Source: Candidatus Eiseniibacteriota bacterium | GTDB lineage: Bacteria; Eisenbacteria; RBG-16-71-46; CAIMUX01 | NCBI GenBank assembly: GCA_016712505.1 | Contig: JADJQY010000002.1 | Coordinates: 558,001-622,000, forward strand | DNA length: 64,000 nucleotides | Reading direction: 5' to 3' | Shown: piece by piece, positions 49,702 to 58,821 of the stretch | Layout of the letters: every line of letters starts with the position of its first letter | How positions within the stretch are numbered: the stretch's first letter is position 1 | Made by a program: the position numbers and the translations under genes | Notes under the pieces: model-generated | Told to the model about the DNA's origin: nothing | Databases searched by the model: none | Seen by the model: only the letters and a program-made list of their open reading frames with translations

Positions 49702-52174
49702 GCCTCCCGCCACGACCTCCCTACTCCAACCGACGGAACCGGCGGTGCTGCCCTGGGAAGGGCTTCGCCCTGCGGATGGGATTCTCGCGCAACCGGTTCC
49801 GGCTGCGGCTTCGAGTGTCTTCACCGACCTCCCCTCGCTCCTCTCGATCTCCGGCAGAGACGTTGGCCCGGAGGGTGCGGATCGGCCAGGCCCCACGAGC
49901 CAGGCGATCCGCCCGCTCCTTCCGGCTGTCGGACTGGCGGTGAAATCGACCGAGTTCGCGGTGGGTGCCATCCCCCGGGCGGCGTTCGCGGCCGCCAGCG
50001 ACGACGCGCTCCCTGCACCCTGGGAGCGAAGTCGGGAAGCGACGCGACGGGCACAGGAAGCGGACTTCTACGGAGACGGGGGGCACCCTTGGTCGGACCT
50101 GTCGATTCGCTCCGCCGCCCAGCGCACCAGCTACCGCGGGGATCAGGTCGCCTTCGATGCCACCCACAGCCTCGAGTTGAGCCGCGTGCTGCCCCGCGCG
50201 CGCCTGGCGCTCAAGGCCCGACTCACCGACCAGGCAGGTCGCCGCTTCCTCGAGGAAGGGTCTCTTCGGCTCGAGACCTTCGGCGGGTGGAGGGGCGATC
50301 TGGGTGGCATCGCCTTCAGTGACGGCGGGCCCCTCCTCTCCGCGGCCCGCGGCCGCGGGGTTTCGCTCGAGCGGGACCTCGATCCGGTAGGCCGCCATGG
50401 TGTGATCCACACCCGCCTGGCCTGGGGACGGAGCGCGGTGCGTCACGAGAACATCCGGGCCGGCCGATACCCGCGTTCGATCGTCGCCGGAACGGTGCAT
50501 CTGCACGCCCCGGAAGGGATAGAGGTAGGGCTCGATGCTCTCCGTCTGAGCGATCCGACCCGCGAATCGACGCAAACGATGGCCGTCCGGCAGGCGTGGT
50601 CCACCGGAGTCGAGGCGGTGCGAGCGGGGAAGTCGACCAGTCTGGAGCTGGAGGCCGCGACCTCCGGGCTGAGCGAGCAGGGCCGGGGCGAGCAGCGGTC
50701 AAGCCGGGTCATGGTGAGCACGCGCGCCGAGAAGGGACCGGTGAGTGTCGGGGGAAGCGCCGCATCGGCGCAGGGGCACGCCTTCCGGGTTGGCCCGCTC
50801 GGCGCGATCGAGCCGGTACCGGCGCAGGTGCTCGCCGCGGATGTGACCGTTCGTCCCGGTCGGGGGAGCTTTGTCGGGGCCTGGGCGGGACAGTGGAAGC
50901 ATGCCAGGCCGTGGGGGGAGGGGACCCCGGTGCTCGATGCGAACCTGGCCAACCGGGCCAGCGAAGGGAACCAGATCGGCGGCCGGATCGGCACCAGCTG
51001 GACCCGGACGCGCAGCGGCGTCTCCCTCTCGATGGAGTATCGGCGCAGGGCTCTGGCCGACCAGAACCAGCGGATCCGGACCACCGGTGCCTCGATCTCC
51101 CAGGGACTGGGGAAAACGGCGCAGCTCAGTCTGCAGGCCAACCGCTTCGTCCAGGAGGGGGCCCAGGCGCGCGACTACGCGAGCGGCAACCTCAGCGTCC
51201 GTATCTGGGACCGCGCCACCCTTGCCCTGGAGCAGCAGACCGTGTGGCAGGAGCCGTACGGCGCACAGGTCCTCTCCTTCGTCGAGATCGCCGCCTCGCC
51301 ATTCGGATCGAAGCTGCTTCCGATGTCGCTTCGGGTGTCACAGTCGCACGAACAGAACGCAGGGAGCTTCCGTCCGCGGCAGAGCCAGGCGTCCATCTCC
51401 GGCGGGGTTCGCCTCTCGCGCGAGGCGACGCTCTCTCTCCGCCTGCAGTCGACGATGGGACGGTCCCAGCGCAGTGAAGCGATCGAGGTGGGCCTGCGGC
51501 ACGCGTTTGATTCCGGCACGCCGACCGGCTCGGTCCCGTCGGGTGCGGCGCGTGAGGCCGATCGGCAGTTGCTCGGCGGCGTGGTGTTCGAGGATCGCAA
51601 TGGCGACGGCGTTCGGTCCCCCGGGGAGGAAGGAATTGCCGGGGTCGAGGTGGTGATCGACAACGATGTGCGCACACCGGTCCGCACCGACCTCGATGGG
51701 CGCTATCGCACCCTGCTCACGCCGGGGCGGCATCTCCTGCGCCTCCTGCCCGAGTCGATTCCGACCTGCTACTCGCTCGATGGCACCGGGGCGGTCGAGA
51801 TCGAGGTTACCGCCGATCGGTTCGCCGAGCACGACTTTGCCCTGGAGCGCCGGACCGGTTCAATCCGGGGGCGTCTCGTCTTCGGTGGGACTGGCCCAGT
51901 CGACCCTCTCACCGCGGCCGAGTCGCAGCGCGTCGAAGGGTTGCGCGTGCTGCTGGATGACCGGGAGTACACGGTGACCGATGCGGAGGGGGAGTTCGTG
52001 TTCCATGCCCTGCCCGCCGGCCCCCACGAGGTCTCGATCGATCCGGCCAGCCTCCCGCCCGGGGTGCGCATCGAAGGAGAGCCGCGTTGCGTCGTGATGG
52101 TCGGGATGGAAGGGCGCTCCGAGGTCGACTGCACCTTCGTCCTGATCCGTCCGGTGGTGCGACGCCGATTCTGA
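49643..52174 (+). CDS. Usher-like outer-membrane barrel lipoprotein with SdrD/Cna-B-type C-terminal domains
   Basis: 843 aa from the ATG at 49643, after GAGGCGG and inside the end of the chaperone gene. The signal ends in a lipobox (LLLGAQC). Residues 20-130 are low-complexity; about 140-620 form a long run of amphipathic strands typical of a large barrel (THSLELSRVLPRARLALKA, GVSLSMEYRRRAL, ATLALEQQTVW, ATLSLRLQSTMGRSQR). Then come an SdrD B-like domain (GVVFEDRNGDGVRSPGEEG) and a carboxypeptidase-regulatory/Cna-B-like domain (GEFVFHALPAGPHEVSIDP), both of which occur at the C-termini of non-classical ushers. I see no classical FimD N-terminal or plug signature. Probably the export pore for the fibre subunit; this is inference from architecture and context. 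Confidence 0.65.
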   Translation: MSRHAFACAFLLLGAQCGGEPPATTSLLQPTEPAVLPWEGLRPADGILAQPVPAAASSVFTDLPSLLSISGRDVGPEGADRPGPTSQAIRPLLPAVGLAVKSTEFAVGAIPRAAFAAASDDALPAPWERSREATRRAQEADFYGDGGHPWSDLSIRSAAQRTSYRGDQVAFDATHSLELSRVLPRARLALKARLTDQAGRRFLEEGSLRLETFGGWRGDLGGIAFSDGGPLLSAARGRGVSLERDLDPVGRHGVIHTRLAWGRSAVRHENIRAGRYPRSIVAGTVHLHAPEGIEVGLDALRLSDPTRESTQTMAVRQAWSTGVEAVRAGKSTSLELEAATSGLSEQGRGEQRSSRVMVSTRAEKGPVSVGGSAASAQGHAFRVGPLGAIEPVPAQVLAADVTVRPGRGSFVGAWAGQWKHARPWGEGTPVLDANLANRASEGNQIGGRIGTSWTRTRSGVSLSMEYRRRALADQNQRIRTTGASISQGLGKTAQLSLQANRFVQEGAQARDYASGNLSVRIWDRATLALEQQTVWQEPYGAQVLSFVEIAASPFGSKLLPMSLRVSQSHEQNAGSFRPRQSQASISGGVRLSREATLSLRLQSTMGRSQRSEAIEVGLRHAFDSGTPTGSVPSGAAREADRQLLGGVVFEDRNGDGVRSPGEEGIAGVEVVIDNDVRTPVRTDLDGRYRTLLTPGRHLLRLLPESIPTCYSLDGTGAVEIEVTADRFAEHDFALERRTGSIRGRLVFGGTGPVDPLTAAESQRVEGLRVLLDDREYTVTDAEGEFVFHALPAGPHEVSIDPASLPPGVRIEGEPRCVVMVGMEGRSEVDCTFVLIRPVVRRRF

Positions 52175-52275
52175 TCTCTTGACGCCCACCGATTCCCGCA
52201 CGATCCGGGTGGTTTGCCGCATCCCTCGCAATCCGCATCAAGCTGTGGGTGAATTCCGCCGATGCCAGAGACGGT

Positions 52276-53268
52276 ATGAATAGCATCATCCAGTTTGAGC
52301 AGATCCGGCACGTCTATCAGCCGGGACTGTTTCGTCGACCGGTCACGGCGCTCGACCGCCTGGACCTCACGGTCGAGCGGGGAGAGGTGTACGGCTTCCT
52401 GGGAGCCAACGGCGCCGGGAAGACCACCACCTTCAAATTGCTGCTCGGACTGCTGCGGCCCACTTCCGGGCGCGGCTCGTTGTTCGGCCTGCCGCTCGGT
52501 GCGCGGGAAGCACGGCGTCGTCTCGGCTTCGTGCCCGAACTTCCGTCCTACTATCCTCACCTCACACCGCTCGAGCTCCTCCGTCTGGCGCGATCGCTCT
52601 CCGGGATTGCCTCCGATGAGCGGGCCGATACGGCAGTTCTTGCCGGCCTCGGCCTCGAGGCGCAGCTCCGTCGACCGCTCCGGCGGCTCTCCAAAGGGCA
52701 AGTGCAGCGCCTCGGCCTGGCGCAGGCGCTGGTCCACGAGCCGGAGCTCCTGATCCTCGACGAGCCGATGTCGGGCCTCGACCCGATCGGTCGCGCCCTG
52801 GTGAAGGATCGGATCCGGAAAGAGAAGGAGAAGGGGACCACTATCCTTCTGGCGAGCCATGTGCTGGCCGACGTGGAGGTGGTGGCTGATCGGGTCGGAT
52901 TCCTGTCCAAGGGGAGGATCGCGGTCGAGGGGAAACCGGCCGAACTCCTGGCCCGGTCGGTTCTCGAGGTGGTGATCGAAGGGGAAGGCCACCTGCCGCT
53001 CGATTTCGCCCAGCAGCTGCCCGCCGCGCTGTCGGTCCGCACCCGCTGGGAGCGGCGCGAGGCCTGTTTCGTCGTTCGATTGGAACGGCCGGGAAGCGCG
53101 GAGGTCGATCTCTGTCTCCGGCGCCTGATCGCCGTCGGGGTACGGGTCCGCTCGGTCGAGACCCGGCGGGAAGACCTGGAGACGTTGTTCCTCGATCGCC
53201 TGGGCAGCGACCGGGCCGACGACGGGGGGGACGCCCCGCGTCACGTCGAGGAGAAGAGGAGCGCATGA
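52276..53268 (+). CDS. ABC transporter ATPase, PilH-like
   Basis: 330 aa. Walker A (GANGAGKTTT), Q-loop (LGFVPELPSYYPHLT), a variant signature (RLSKGQVQRLGL for LSGGQ), Walker B (ELLILDEPMSGLDP) and H-loop (LLASHVLADVE); a 100-aa C-terminal extension follows. Positioned as pilH in the Myxococcus pil cluster (pilA-G-H-I-D), where an ABC transporter is required for pilus biogenesis. The ATG at 52276 is preferred; a GTG at 52249 is possible. Coupled to the permease gene by a 4-nt overlap. Confidence 0.88.
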   Translation: MNSIIQFEQIRHVYQPGLFRRPVTALDRLDLTVERGEVYGFLGANGAGKTTTFKLLLGLLRPTSGRGSLFGLPLGAREARRRLGFVPELPSYYPHLTPLELLRLARSLSGIASDERADTAVLAGLGLEAQLRRPLRRLSKGQVQRLGLAQALVHEPELLILDEPMSGLDPIGRALVKDRIRKEKEKGTTILLASHVLADVEVVADRVGFLSKGRIAVEGKPAELLARSVLEVVIEGEGHLPLDFAQQLPAALSVRTRWERREACFVVRLERPGSAEVDLCLRRLIAVGVRVRSVETRREDLETLFLDRLGSDRADDGGDAPRHVEEKRSA

Positions 53269-54035
53269 AGACGATCGCGGCGTTGGCCCACCATACCTTT
53301 CTGGAAGCGGTACGGGACAAGGTGCTCTATCTGTTGCTCTTCTTCGGCCTCTTCGCCTTCGGCGCCTCCCGGGTTCTCGCCCCGCTCGCCCTGGGAGAGG
53401 GGAGGAGGATCACGATCGATGTCGGGCTGGCCGGGCTCTCGCTCTTCGGTTGCCTGATGACCATCTTCGTCGGCCACCAGTTGATCTTCCGCGAAGTCGA
53501 GCGGAAGACGCTCTATTTCGTCTTCGCCCGCCCGATCCGTCGCTCGTCCTTCGTGCTCGGCAAGTACCTCGGCCTGGTCCTGACGTTGGCCTGCGCGACC
53601 GCTTCGATGGGACTCCTGCTCGTGCTGGTGCTTGCCGCGTCCCGTTACGAGTTTGGTCTCGCGCTCTTCCAGGCGTTCGGGCTGGTGTTCCTGGAACTGT
53701 CGATCGTGGCCGCGCTGGCGGTCCTCCTGGCCAGCTTCACCACCCCGATCCTGGCCGGCCTCCTCACCCTTGCCGCCTATCAGGTGGGACACGGGAGCGG
53801 CGACCTCTTTGCGCTGCTCGAGAGCAGCGACGGCTCTGGCGGGGCCCCGTGGTTGCAGGCCATCACCTGGGTGGTACCGCGGCTCGACCTCTACCATGAC
53901 ACCTGGCCGGTTCTGACCGGCGCGGGCTTCGGACCTGTCCACCTAACCCTGGCCTCGGCCTACGCGGTGATCTATGCAAGCGCCTGCCTCGTCCTCGCCG
54001 GCATCATCCTCGAACGCCGTCAGCTTGCGCTCTGA
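53265..54035 (+). CDS. ABC transporter permease, PilI-like
   Basis: 256 aa with six hydrophobic segments of the ABC-2 type: an N-terminal helix preceded by LAHHTFLEAVRDKVLYLLLF, then the amphipathic stretch FREVERKTLYFVFARPIRRSSFVLGKYLGL, here split by the typical RP/R pattern of Nos/Gld-type permeases, and a late TM pair. Overlaps the ATPase by 4 nt (ATGA). With PilH it would form a two-gene exporter; the substrate in pilus biogenesis is unknown even in Myxococcus. Confidence 0.85.
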   Translation: MKTIAALAHHTFLEAVRDKVLYLLLFFGLFAFGASRVLAPLALGEGRRITIDVGLAGLSLFGCLMTIFVGHQLIFREVERKTLYFVFARPIRRSSFVLGKYLGLVLTLACATASMGLLLVLVLAASRYEFGLALFQAFGLVFLELSIVAALAVLLASFTTPILAGLLTLAAYQVGHGSGDLFALLESSDGSGGAPWLQAITWVVPRLDLYHDTWPVLTGAGFGPVHLTLASAYAVIYASACLVLAGIILERRQLAL

Positions 54036-54762
54036 GCGCGGGCGACGGGCCGGTCTCTGGATCGGGCTCCTGACCGCGGCCGGGCTGACCGCCTCGGCTC
54101 AGGTGGTCGGTGCGCGGTTCGAAGCGGCGCGGGGCGCGGTGCAGCCCCCACCGGAGCTGGCGCTCTTTCCCAACGGGCCGTGGGTCAAGCCGGCGACGCT
54201 CGGGCGTGCGCGGCTGGTCGCCGACCTGGTCTGGCTGAAGGCGATCCAGTATTACGGCCAGCACCGGAAGACCGATCGCAAGTACCCCTACATCGAATCG
54301 CTCTTCGGCACCCTCACCGGCCTCGATCCCCGCTTCGAGAATGCCTATGTCCTCGGCTCGTTGATCCTCTCCGAGGATCTGGGGCGCTTCGATGCGGCGC
54401 GCGCCCTGCTCGAGCAGGGGATCGCGGCCAATCCGGAGAGCTGGAGGCTCGCCTTCGAACTCGGATTCCTTTGCTACATGCGGGGGCCGGACCAACGCGA
54501 GGCCGCGGAGTTGCTCCGGCTGGCTGCCGGGAAGCCTGGGGCCCCCGACTCGATCTCCCGCCTCGCCGCCTATGCCGCCCAGAAGTCGGGTGATCGGGGA
54601 TTGGCCGTTGCCCTCTGGCGCGAGGTCTATCGACAGAATCCAAGCGAGGAGATCCGCCGTCTGGCCGAGCAGTACCTGGCCAACCTCGGCGCGACGGGCG
54701 AGGATCCCCATTCGACCACGCCGGTCGGGACGGGCGAGACGCCGGAAAGGGAAGTGCCTTGA
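53974..54762 (+). CDS. Membrane-anchored TPR-like protein between pilI and pilD
   Basis: 262 aa from the ATG at 53974, overlapping the permease gene by 62 nt; a TTG at 54025 would shorten the overlap and leave MRSERGRRAGLW before the membrane helix (LWIGLLTAAGLTASAQVV). The outer part has LVADLVWLKAIQYYG and TPR-like helices (LDPRFENAYVLGSLILSEDL, RFDAARALLEQGIAANPESW, LAVALWREVYRQNP). The pattern resembles small TPR proteins found beside PilD in some Gram-negative pilus clusters. Exact function unknown; co-transcribed with pilI and pilD (TTGA overlap). Confidence 0.7.
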   Translation: MQAPASSSPASSSNAVSLRSERGRRAGLWIGLLTAAGLTASAQVVGARFEAARGAVQPPPELALFPNGPWVKPATLGRARLVADLVWLKAIQYYGQHRKTDRKYPYIESLFGTLTGLDPRFENAYVLGSLILSEDLGRFDAARALLEQGIAANPESWRLAFELGFLCYMRGPDQREAAELLRLAAGKPGAPDSISRLAAYAAQKSGDRGLAVALWREVYRQNPSEEIRRLAEQYLANLGATGEDPHSTTPVGTGETPEREVP

Positions 54763-55556
54763 ATAGCTGGCTTCCGAACGTTGGGTCGCTCTATCTGCTG
54801 GTCGGGGCGCTCGGCCTCTGCCTGGGCAGCTTCCTCAACGTCGTCATTCACCGGCTTCCGCGGAACGAGTCTCTCCTCTGGCCGCCGTCCCGCTGCGGTG
54901 GCTGCGGCAAGGCGATTCGACCCTGGCACAACGTGCCGCTGCTCGGTTGGCTCGTTCTCCGGGGGCGTTGCGCTGACTGCAATGCGTCGATTTCCGTCCG
55001 CTATCCCTTGGTCGAGCTGCTGGGGGGCGTTCTCACGCTGCTGGCCTTCGCCTTCGCGCCGACGCCGTGGCACAGCCTGGCCGCACTCTGGCTCGGGCTC
55101 TCGCTTCTCGCGGTGTTCTGGATTGATCTCGATCACCGGATCATCCCGGATGAGATCAGCCTCGGAGGCACGGCGTTCGGACTGGTCCTCTCCGTCTGCA
55201 CGATCGGCATCTGGCCTGCGGTGCTCGGAGCACTGCTGGGTGGCGGGGGGCTGTTCGCCATCGCGATCGGATACGAGAAGAGCCGCGGTCGGACCGGCAT
55301 GGGGATGGGGGACGTGAAGCTCGCCCTGATGCTCGGGGCGTTCCTCGGCTGGCAGGGGGTACTGCTCACCGTGATGCTCGCCTCGGTGTTCGGTTCGCTG
55401 CTCGGAATCACTCTCCTGCTGACCCGCCGGGGAGATGGCGCGACCGCGCTGCCCTTCGGGTGTTTCCTTGCCCCTGCCGCCTGGGCCGCGCTCTACCTGG
55501 GCCCGCGCATCTGGGACTGGTACCTGGGCCTTTTCCCCCTGGCGGCCCACCCCTGA
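54759..55556 (+). CDS. pilD: Prepilin peptidase/methyltransferase PilD
   Basis: 265 aa aspartic protease of the inner membrane that cleaves prepilin leaders and N-methylates the new Phe. N-terminal methylase domain (GSFLNVVIHRLPR) with two CxxC pairs (RCGGCGKAIRPWHNVPLLGW; RCADCNASISVRYPLVE) and C-terminal protease with both catalytic Asp sites (WIDLDHRIIPDEI; GMGMGDVKLALMLG). About eight transmembrane helices. The start is a TTG at 54759, overlapping the upstream stop as TTGA, with AAGGGAAG just upstream. Confidence 0.95.
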   Translation: MNSWLPNVGSLYLLVGALGLCLGSFLNVVIHRLPRNESLLWPPSRCGGCGKAIRPWHNVPLLGWLVLRGRCADCNASISVRYPLVELLGGVLTLLAFAFAPTPWHSLAALWLGLSLLAVFWIDLDHRIIPDEISLGGTAFGLVLSVCTIGIWPAVLGALLGGGGLFAIAIGYEKSRGRTGMGMGDVKLALMLGAFLGWQGVLLTVMLASVFGSLLGITLLLTRRGDGATALPFGCFLAPAAWAALYLGPRIWDWYLGLFPLAAHP

Positions 55557-55745
55557 GCGGCCGGCATCCGGCGTGACGGTGCGGCCGAGAATTCGCCCGA
55601 AATGGAGGATTCTCGCCACGCCAGGGTTAATTCCCGCCGCTGGTCGCCCGATATTGCGAGGGGAGAGAAGCCCAAGGCCGATTCGCGCCCAGGGGGGCCG
55701 GGCGCGCCAATGGCCCACAGCGCTTTCTAGACCGGGAGGTTTTTC

Positions 55746-56792
55746 GTGCTGGGAAGAGCCAAGACCACCGTTGGATTGGACATCGGATCGCACGCCATCA
55801 AGGTGGTGGAGGTTGAGCACCGGAAGGATGGACCCAGGTTGGTCAACTTCGGCATGGCGGAACTGGTGCCGGAAGCGATCGTCGAGGGTGAGATCATGGA
55901 TCGGCAGCTCGTGGTCGAGACGATCCAGAACCTGCTCGAGAGCCGCGATATCCGGCGCAAGCAGGTGGCGACCGGCGTCTCCGGCCGAGGCGTGATCGTC
56001 AAGCGGATCACCATGGAGAAGCTGCCGCCGCAGGAAGCTCGCGAAGCGGTGCAGTGGGAGGCCGAGCAGCACGTTCCGTACGACATCAACGATGTCTCGC
56101 TCGACTTCGAGATCCTGCCCACCGAGGCCGGGCCGAATCAGATGCAGGTGCTCCTGGTCGCGGCCAAGCGCGACCTGATCAGCGCCCACGCCGATCTGAT
56201 CCGCGAGGCCGGCCTCACTCCGACCGTGATCGACGTCAACTCGTTTGCCCTGCAGAACGCGGCCGAGGCGAACTATGACTTCGCCCGCACCGAGCTGATC
56301 GCCCTGGTCAACGTGGGCGCGGAGTTGACCAACATCAACCTGGTGCAGCACGGCGTGCCGCTCTACACCCAGGATCTTTCGCTCGGAGGAAACAGCTTCA
56401 TCGAAGCGCTGCAGAAGAAGCACCAGGTGAGCCGGGAGGAGGCGCTGGCCGCGCTTCGGGCCAAGGATCAGAACTCCGGCCTCGACGTCAGCCTGGTGGT
56501 TCGCAGCTTCTGCGCCGACCTGGGGGTCGCTCTGGAGCGAAGCCTGGTCTGGCTGAAGTCGAACGGCGACACCGATCGCATCGACCGGGTGCTCCTCTCC
56601 GGCGGCGCCGCCATGATCAAAGGGCTGGCGCCGATGTTGGAGGAACGGGTCAAGGTGCCGGTGGAAGTCACCGATCCATTGAAGCGCGTGCGCTACGCAA
56701 CGGAGAGCATGGGCGGGCAGGACCCCAAGGATGTTGCCCCTCAGCTCATGGTGGGATTGGGCCTCGCTCTGAGAAAGGCGCGCGAGAAGTGA
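55746..56792 (+). CDS. pilM: Type IV pilus assembly protein PilM
   Basis: 348 aa actin-like cytoplasmic ATPase of the alignment complex. Phosphate-1 motif VGLDIGSHAIKVVEV, VKRITMEKLPPQEAREAVQWEA (the PilM signature), phosphate-2 ALVNVGAELTNI, and the adenosine region VLLSGGAAMIKGL. It binds the N-terminal tail of PilN. The GTG at 55746 is 6 nt after GGGAGG. The 189 bp upstream is non-coding and probably carries a promoter (a weak TTAATT-17-GATATT is visible near 55629). Confidence 0.94.
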   Translation: MLGRAKTTVGLDIGSHAIKVVEVEHRKDGPRLVNFGMAELVPEAIVEGEIMDRQLVVETIQNLLESRDIRRKQVATGVSGRGVIVKRITMEKLPPQEAREAVQWEAEQHVPYDINDVSLDFEILPTEAGPNQMQVLLVAAKRDLISAHADLIREAGLTPTVIDVNSFALQNAAEANYDFARTELIALVNVGAELTNINLVQHGVPLYTQDLSLGGNSFIEALQKKHQVSREEALAALRAKDQNSGLDVSLVVRSFCADLGVALERSLVWLKSNGDTDRIDRVLLSGGAAMIKGLAPMLEERVKVPVEVTDPLKRVRYATESMGGQDPKDVAPQLMVGLGLALRKAREK

Positions 56793-57361
56793 TTCAGGTC
56801 AACCTACTTCCCAAGGAAGAGCGCGTACCGGAGCCGAGTCTTGCGGTACAGGCCCCACGCGCTCGCGTCTGGGTAACCGCCCTGGTGGCGGGGGCGCTCG
56901 TCCTCCCGCTGGGTGGTCTCTACGTCATGCAGAGGACCAAGATCAGCTCGATCAAGGCCGACATCCAGGCGGCCGAGGTCGAGACCCGCAAGCTGCAACC
57001 GCAGATCGACCGGATCAACCAGCTCATGGCCGAGCGCGAGCAACTCAACATGCGCCTGGCCGTGGTGCAGGAACTGACCCGGCAGCGGTTCCTGGCCGTC
57101 GAGATGCTCGACGATCTCGCGACCCAGGTGCCGGACTACCTCTGGCTGACCAAGGTCGCGGAGGCAGGGGCAGGTCAGATCACGGTCGAGGGGATGACCT
57201 TCACCAATCTCATGGTGGCCGAGCTGATGAGTCGCATGGAAGACAGCCGGCTGTTCGAGAACGTGAACCTGACCGTGGCCGAGAAGGCGAAGAAGCAGGG
57301 CAACTCCGATGTCGAGCGTCCGGTCTACACCTTCACGTTGACCGCGCGCGTCAAGCCGTAG
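56789..57361 (+). CDS. pilN: Type IV pilus assembly protein PilN
   Basis: 190 aa. The N-terminal tail MIQVNLLPKEER is the INLLP motif that docks into PilM. One transmembrane helix (VWVTALVAGALVLPLGGLYVM), a coiled coil (IKADIQAAEVETRKLQPQID, LMAEREQLNMRLAVVQELT) and a ferredoxin-like periplasmic domain (ITVEGMTFTNLMVAELMSRM). The start is a GTG overlapping the pilM stop (GTGA). Confidence 0.93.
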   Translation: MIQVNLLPKEERVPEPSLAVQAPRARVWVTALVAGALVLPLGGLYVMQRTKISSIKADIQAAEVETRKLQPQIDRINQLMAEREQLNMRLAVVQELTRQRFLAVEMLDDLATQVPDYLWLTKVAEAGAGQITVEGMTFTNLMVAELMSRMEDSRLFENVNLTVAEKAKKQGNSDVERPVYTFTLTARVKP

Positions 57362-57389
57362 GAACCGGGCTCTCGAGAGGCGCAACATC

Positions 57390-58115
57390 ATGGCGATCGA
57401 CTTCCGCGAACCGAAAATCCAGAAGATCTTCCTCGGCGCGGTGGCGGGGGCGGCGGTTCTCTACGCCTACTTCTTCACCGAGTTCGTGCCGTTCACCTAC
57501 AAGGCGAACGCCACCGAACTGAAGACCCTGGAGGAGAAGTACCGCGATCTGTCGAAGGACCTGACCAAGGCCCGGCAGGCCGCGCATCAGTTGCCCTATC
57601 TGGAGCAGGAGTTTGGACTGCTGCACCGCAAGTGGGAGCAGGGACAGTCGATGCTCCCCGAGAAGGTCGAGATGACCGTGCTGCTCCGAACCCTGACCCT
57701 GATCGGAACCCAGGCCGGCATCGAGTTCGTGAAGTTCAAGCCGATGCCGGCGGCCTACTCGACCAACTACACCGAGAACCCGATCGAGATCGAAGTGGTC
57801 GGCGGCTATCACCAGGTAGGGTCCTTCCTGAGCGAGATCGCGAATCTGGATCGAATCATCAACGTGCGGGATCTCGAAGTCGGGGTGAACAAGGACAAGG
57901 ACCACGAGCTGGACAAGCCCTCCCATGCCGCCTTCGTCGCGGTTGCCTACACCGTCGGGCAGGCGCCGCCTCCCCCTTCCCCCGAGACCGGCAAGGTCGG
58001 CAAGGGGAAGGCCAAGGGTGCGAAGAAGGACGAGACGAAGGGCGCGGAAGGAAAGAAGTCGGAGTCGAAGGGGAAGGGCAAGGCCAAGGCAAAGGCGGAG
58101 GCGAGTGATGAGTAA
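57390..58115 (+). CDS. pilO: Type IV pilus assembly protein PilO with Lys-rich tail
   Basis: 241 aa. One transmembrane helix (KIFLGAVAGAAVLYAYFF), a coiled coil (ATELKTLEEKYRDLSKDLTK) and the PilO domain (SMLPEKVEMTVLLRTLTLIG, IEIEVVGGYHQVGSFLSEIA). The C-terminal 50 residues are an unusual low-complexity run of Gly-Lys, Ala-Lys and Glu (GKAKGAKKDETK, KGKGKAKAKAEAS), absent from typical PilO. It heterodimerises with PilN. Overlaps pilP by 8 nt. Confidence 0.92.
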   Translation: MAIDFREPKIQKIFLGAVAGAAVLYAYFFTEFVPFTYKANATELKTLEEKYRDLSKDLTKARQAAHQLPYLEQEFGLLHRKWEQGQSMLPEKVEMTVLLRTLTLIGTQAGIEFVKFKPMPAAYSTNYTENPIEIEVVGGYHQVGSFLSEIANLDRIINVRDLEVGVNKDKDHELDKPSHAAFVAVAYTVGQAPPPPSPETGKVGKGKAKGAKKDETKGAEGKKSESKGKGKAKAKAEASDE

Positions 58116-58821
58116 CAGCCGGTCCGCGAACGAGCGTCTGCGTCGCGTCGGTGCGTGGGGCCTGGTGGCCATGTCCGGACTGGCCTTCGTCCTGGTGGCA
58201 GGGCAGGTCGACACGGCGGCCGCGTTCAAGCTCCCGAAGTTCGGCAAGAAGAAGTCGGCGGTTGCGGCGGTCGCCGCCGGGGCGATCGCCAAGGCGACCC
58301 GGGCCAAGGCCAAGGTCGAGGCGCGCGGAGACTCGGCCGCGGCCCTGGCGGGAATCGGCGCTCAGCCTCGCCCCGGGGCGTCGCCGAGCAATCCGACACC
58401 TGGCGGATCCGCCGGGGGCGCGGCGCCGGACAGCGCCGCTCAGGCCGGGATGCTGGACGAGATCCTGCTCAGTCCGGAGCCCTACTACTACGAGACGGTC
58501 GGCCGGCGCGATCCGTTCGTAAGCCTGGTCAGCGACGCGTACATCGAGAGTTCCGAAGAGGAGGACCGCACCGGGCCGGACGACCTCACGGTGGTCGGCG
58601 TGCTCTGGAGCGACACCGATCGATACGCGCTGGTCGAGACGCCCGAAGGGAAGAGCATGATCTTGCGCGAGGGGGACCGTTACGCCAACGCCTCGGTCAC
58701 CCGCGTGTCACCCGAAGGGGTCACTTTGTACGTGAGCGAGTTCGGGGTGGGCCGTCAGGTCCGTCTCCAGGTCATCGACGCGAAGAAGCAGAGGATCAAT
58801 CATGTATCCAGGGAACGTTAA
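58108..58821 (+). CDS. pilP: Type IV pilus assembly protein PilP
   Basis: 237 aa from the ATG at 58108. A signal or anchor helix (GAWGLVAMSGLAFVLVAG), a basic and Ala-rich linker with no lipobox, and the PilP domain (YYETVGRRDPFVSLV, LTVVGVLWSDTDRYALVETP, MILREGDRY, VRLQVIDAKKQ). The RRDPF motif is the family landmark. Classical PilP is a lipoprotein; this one appears membrane-anchored or soluble instead. It links PilN/PilO to the PilQ secretin and overlaps pilQ by 20 nt. Confidence 0.9.
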   Translation: MSNSRSANERLRRVGAWGLVAMSGLAFVLVAGQVDTAAAFKLPKFGKKKSAVAAVAAGAIAKATRAKAKVEARGDSAAALAGIGAQPRPGASPSNPTPGGSAGGAAPDSAAQAGMLDEILLSPEPYYYETVGRRDPFVSLVSDAYIESSEEEDRTGPDDLTVVGVLWSDTDRYALVETPEGKSMILREGDRYANASVTRVSPEGVTLYVSEFGVGRQVRLQVIDAKKQRINHVSRER

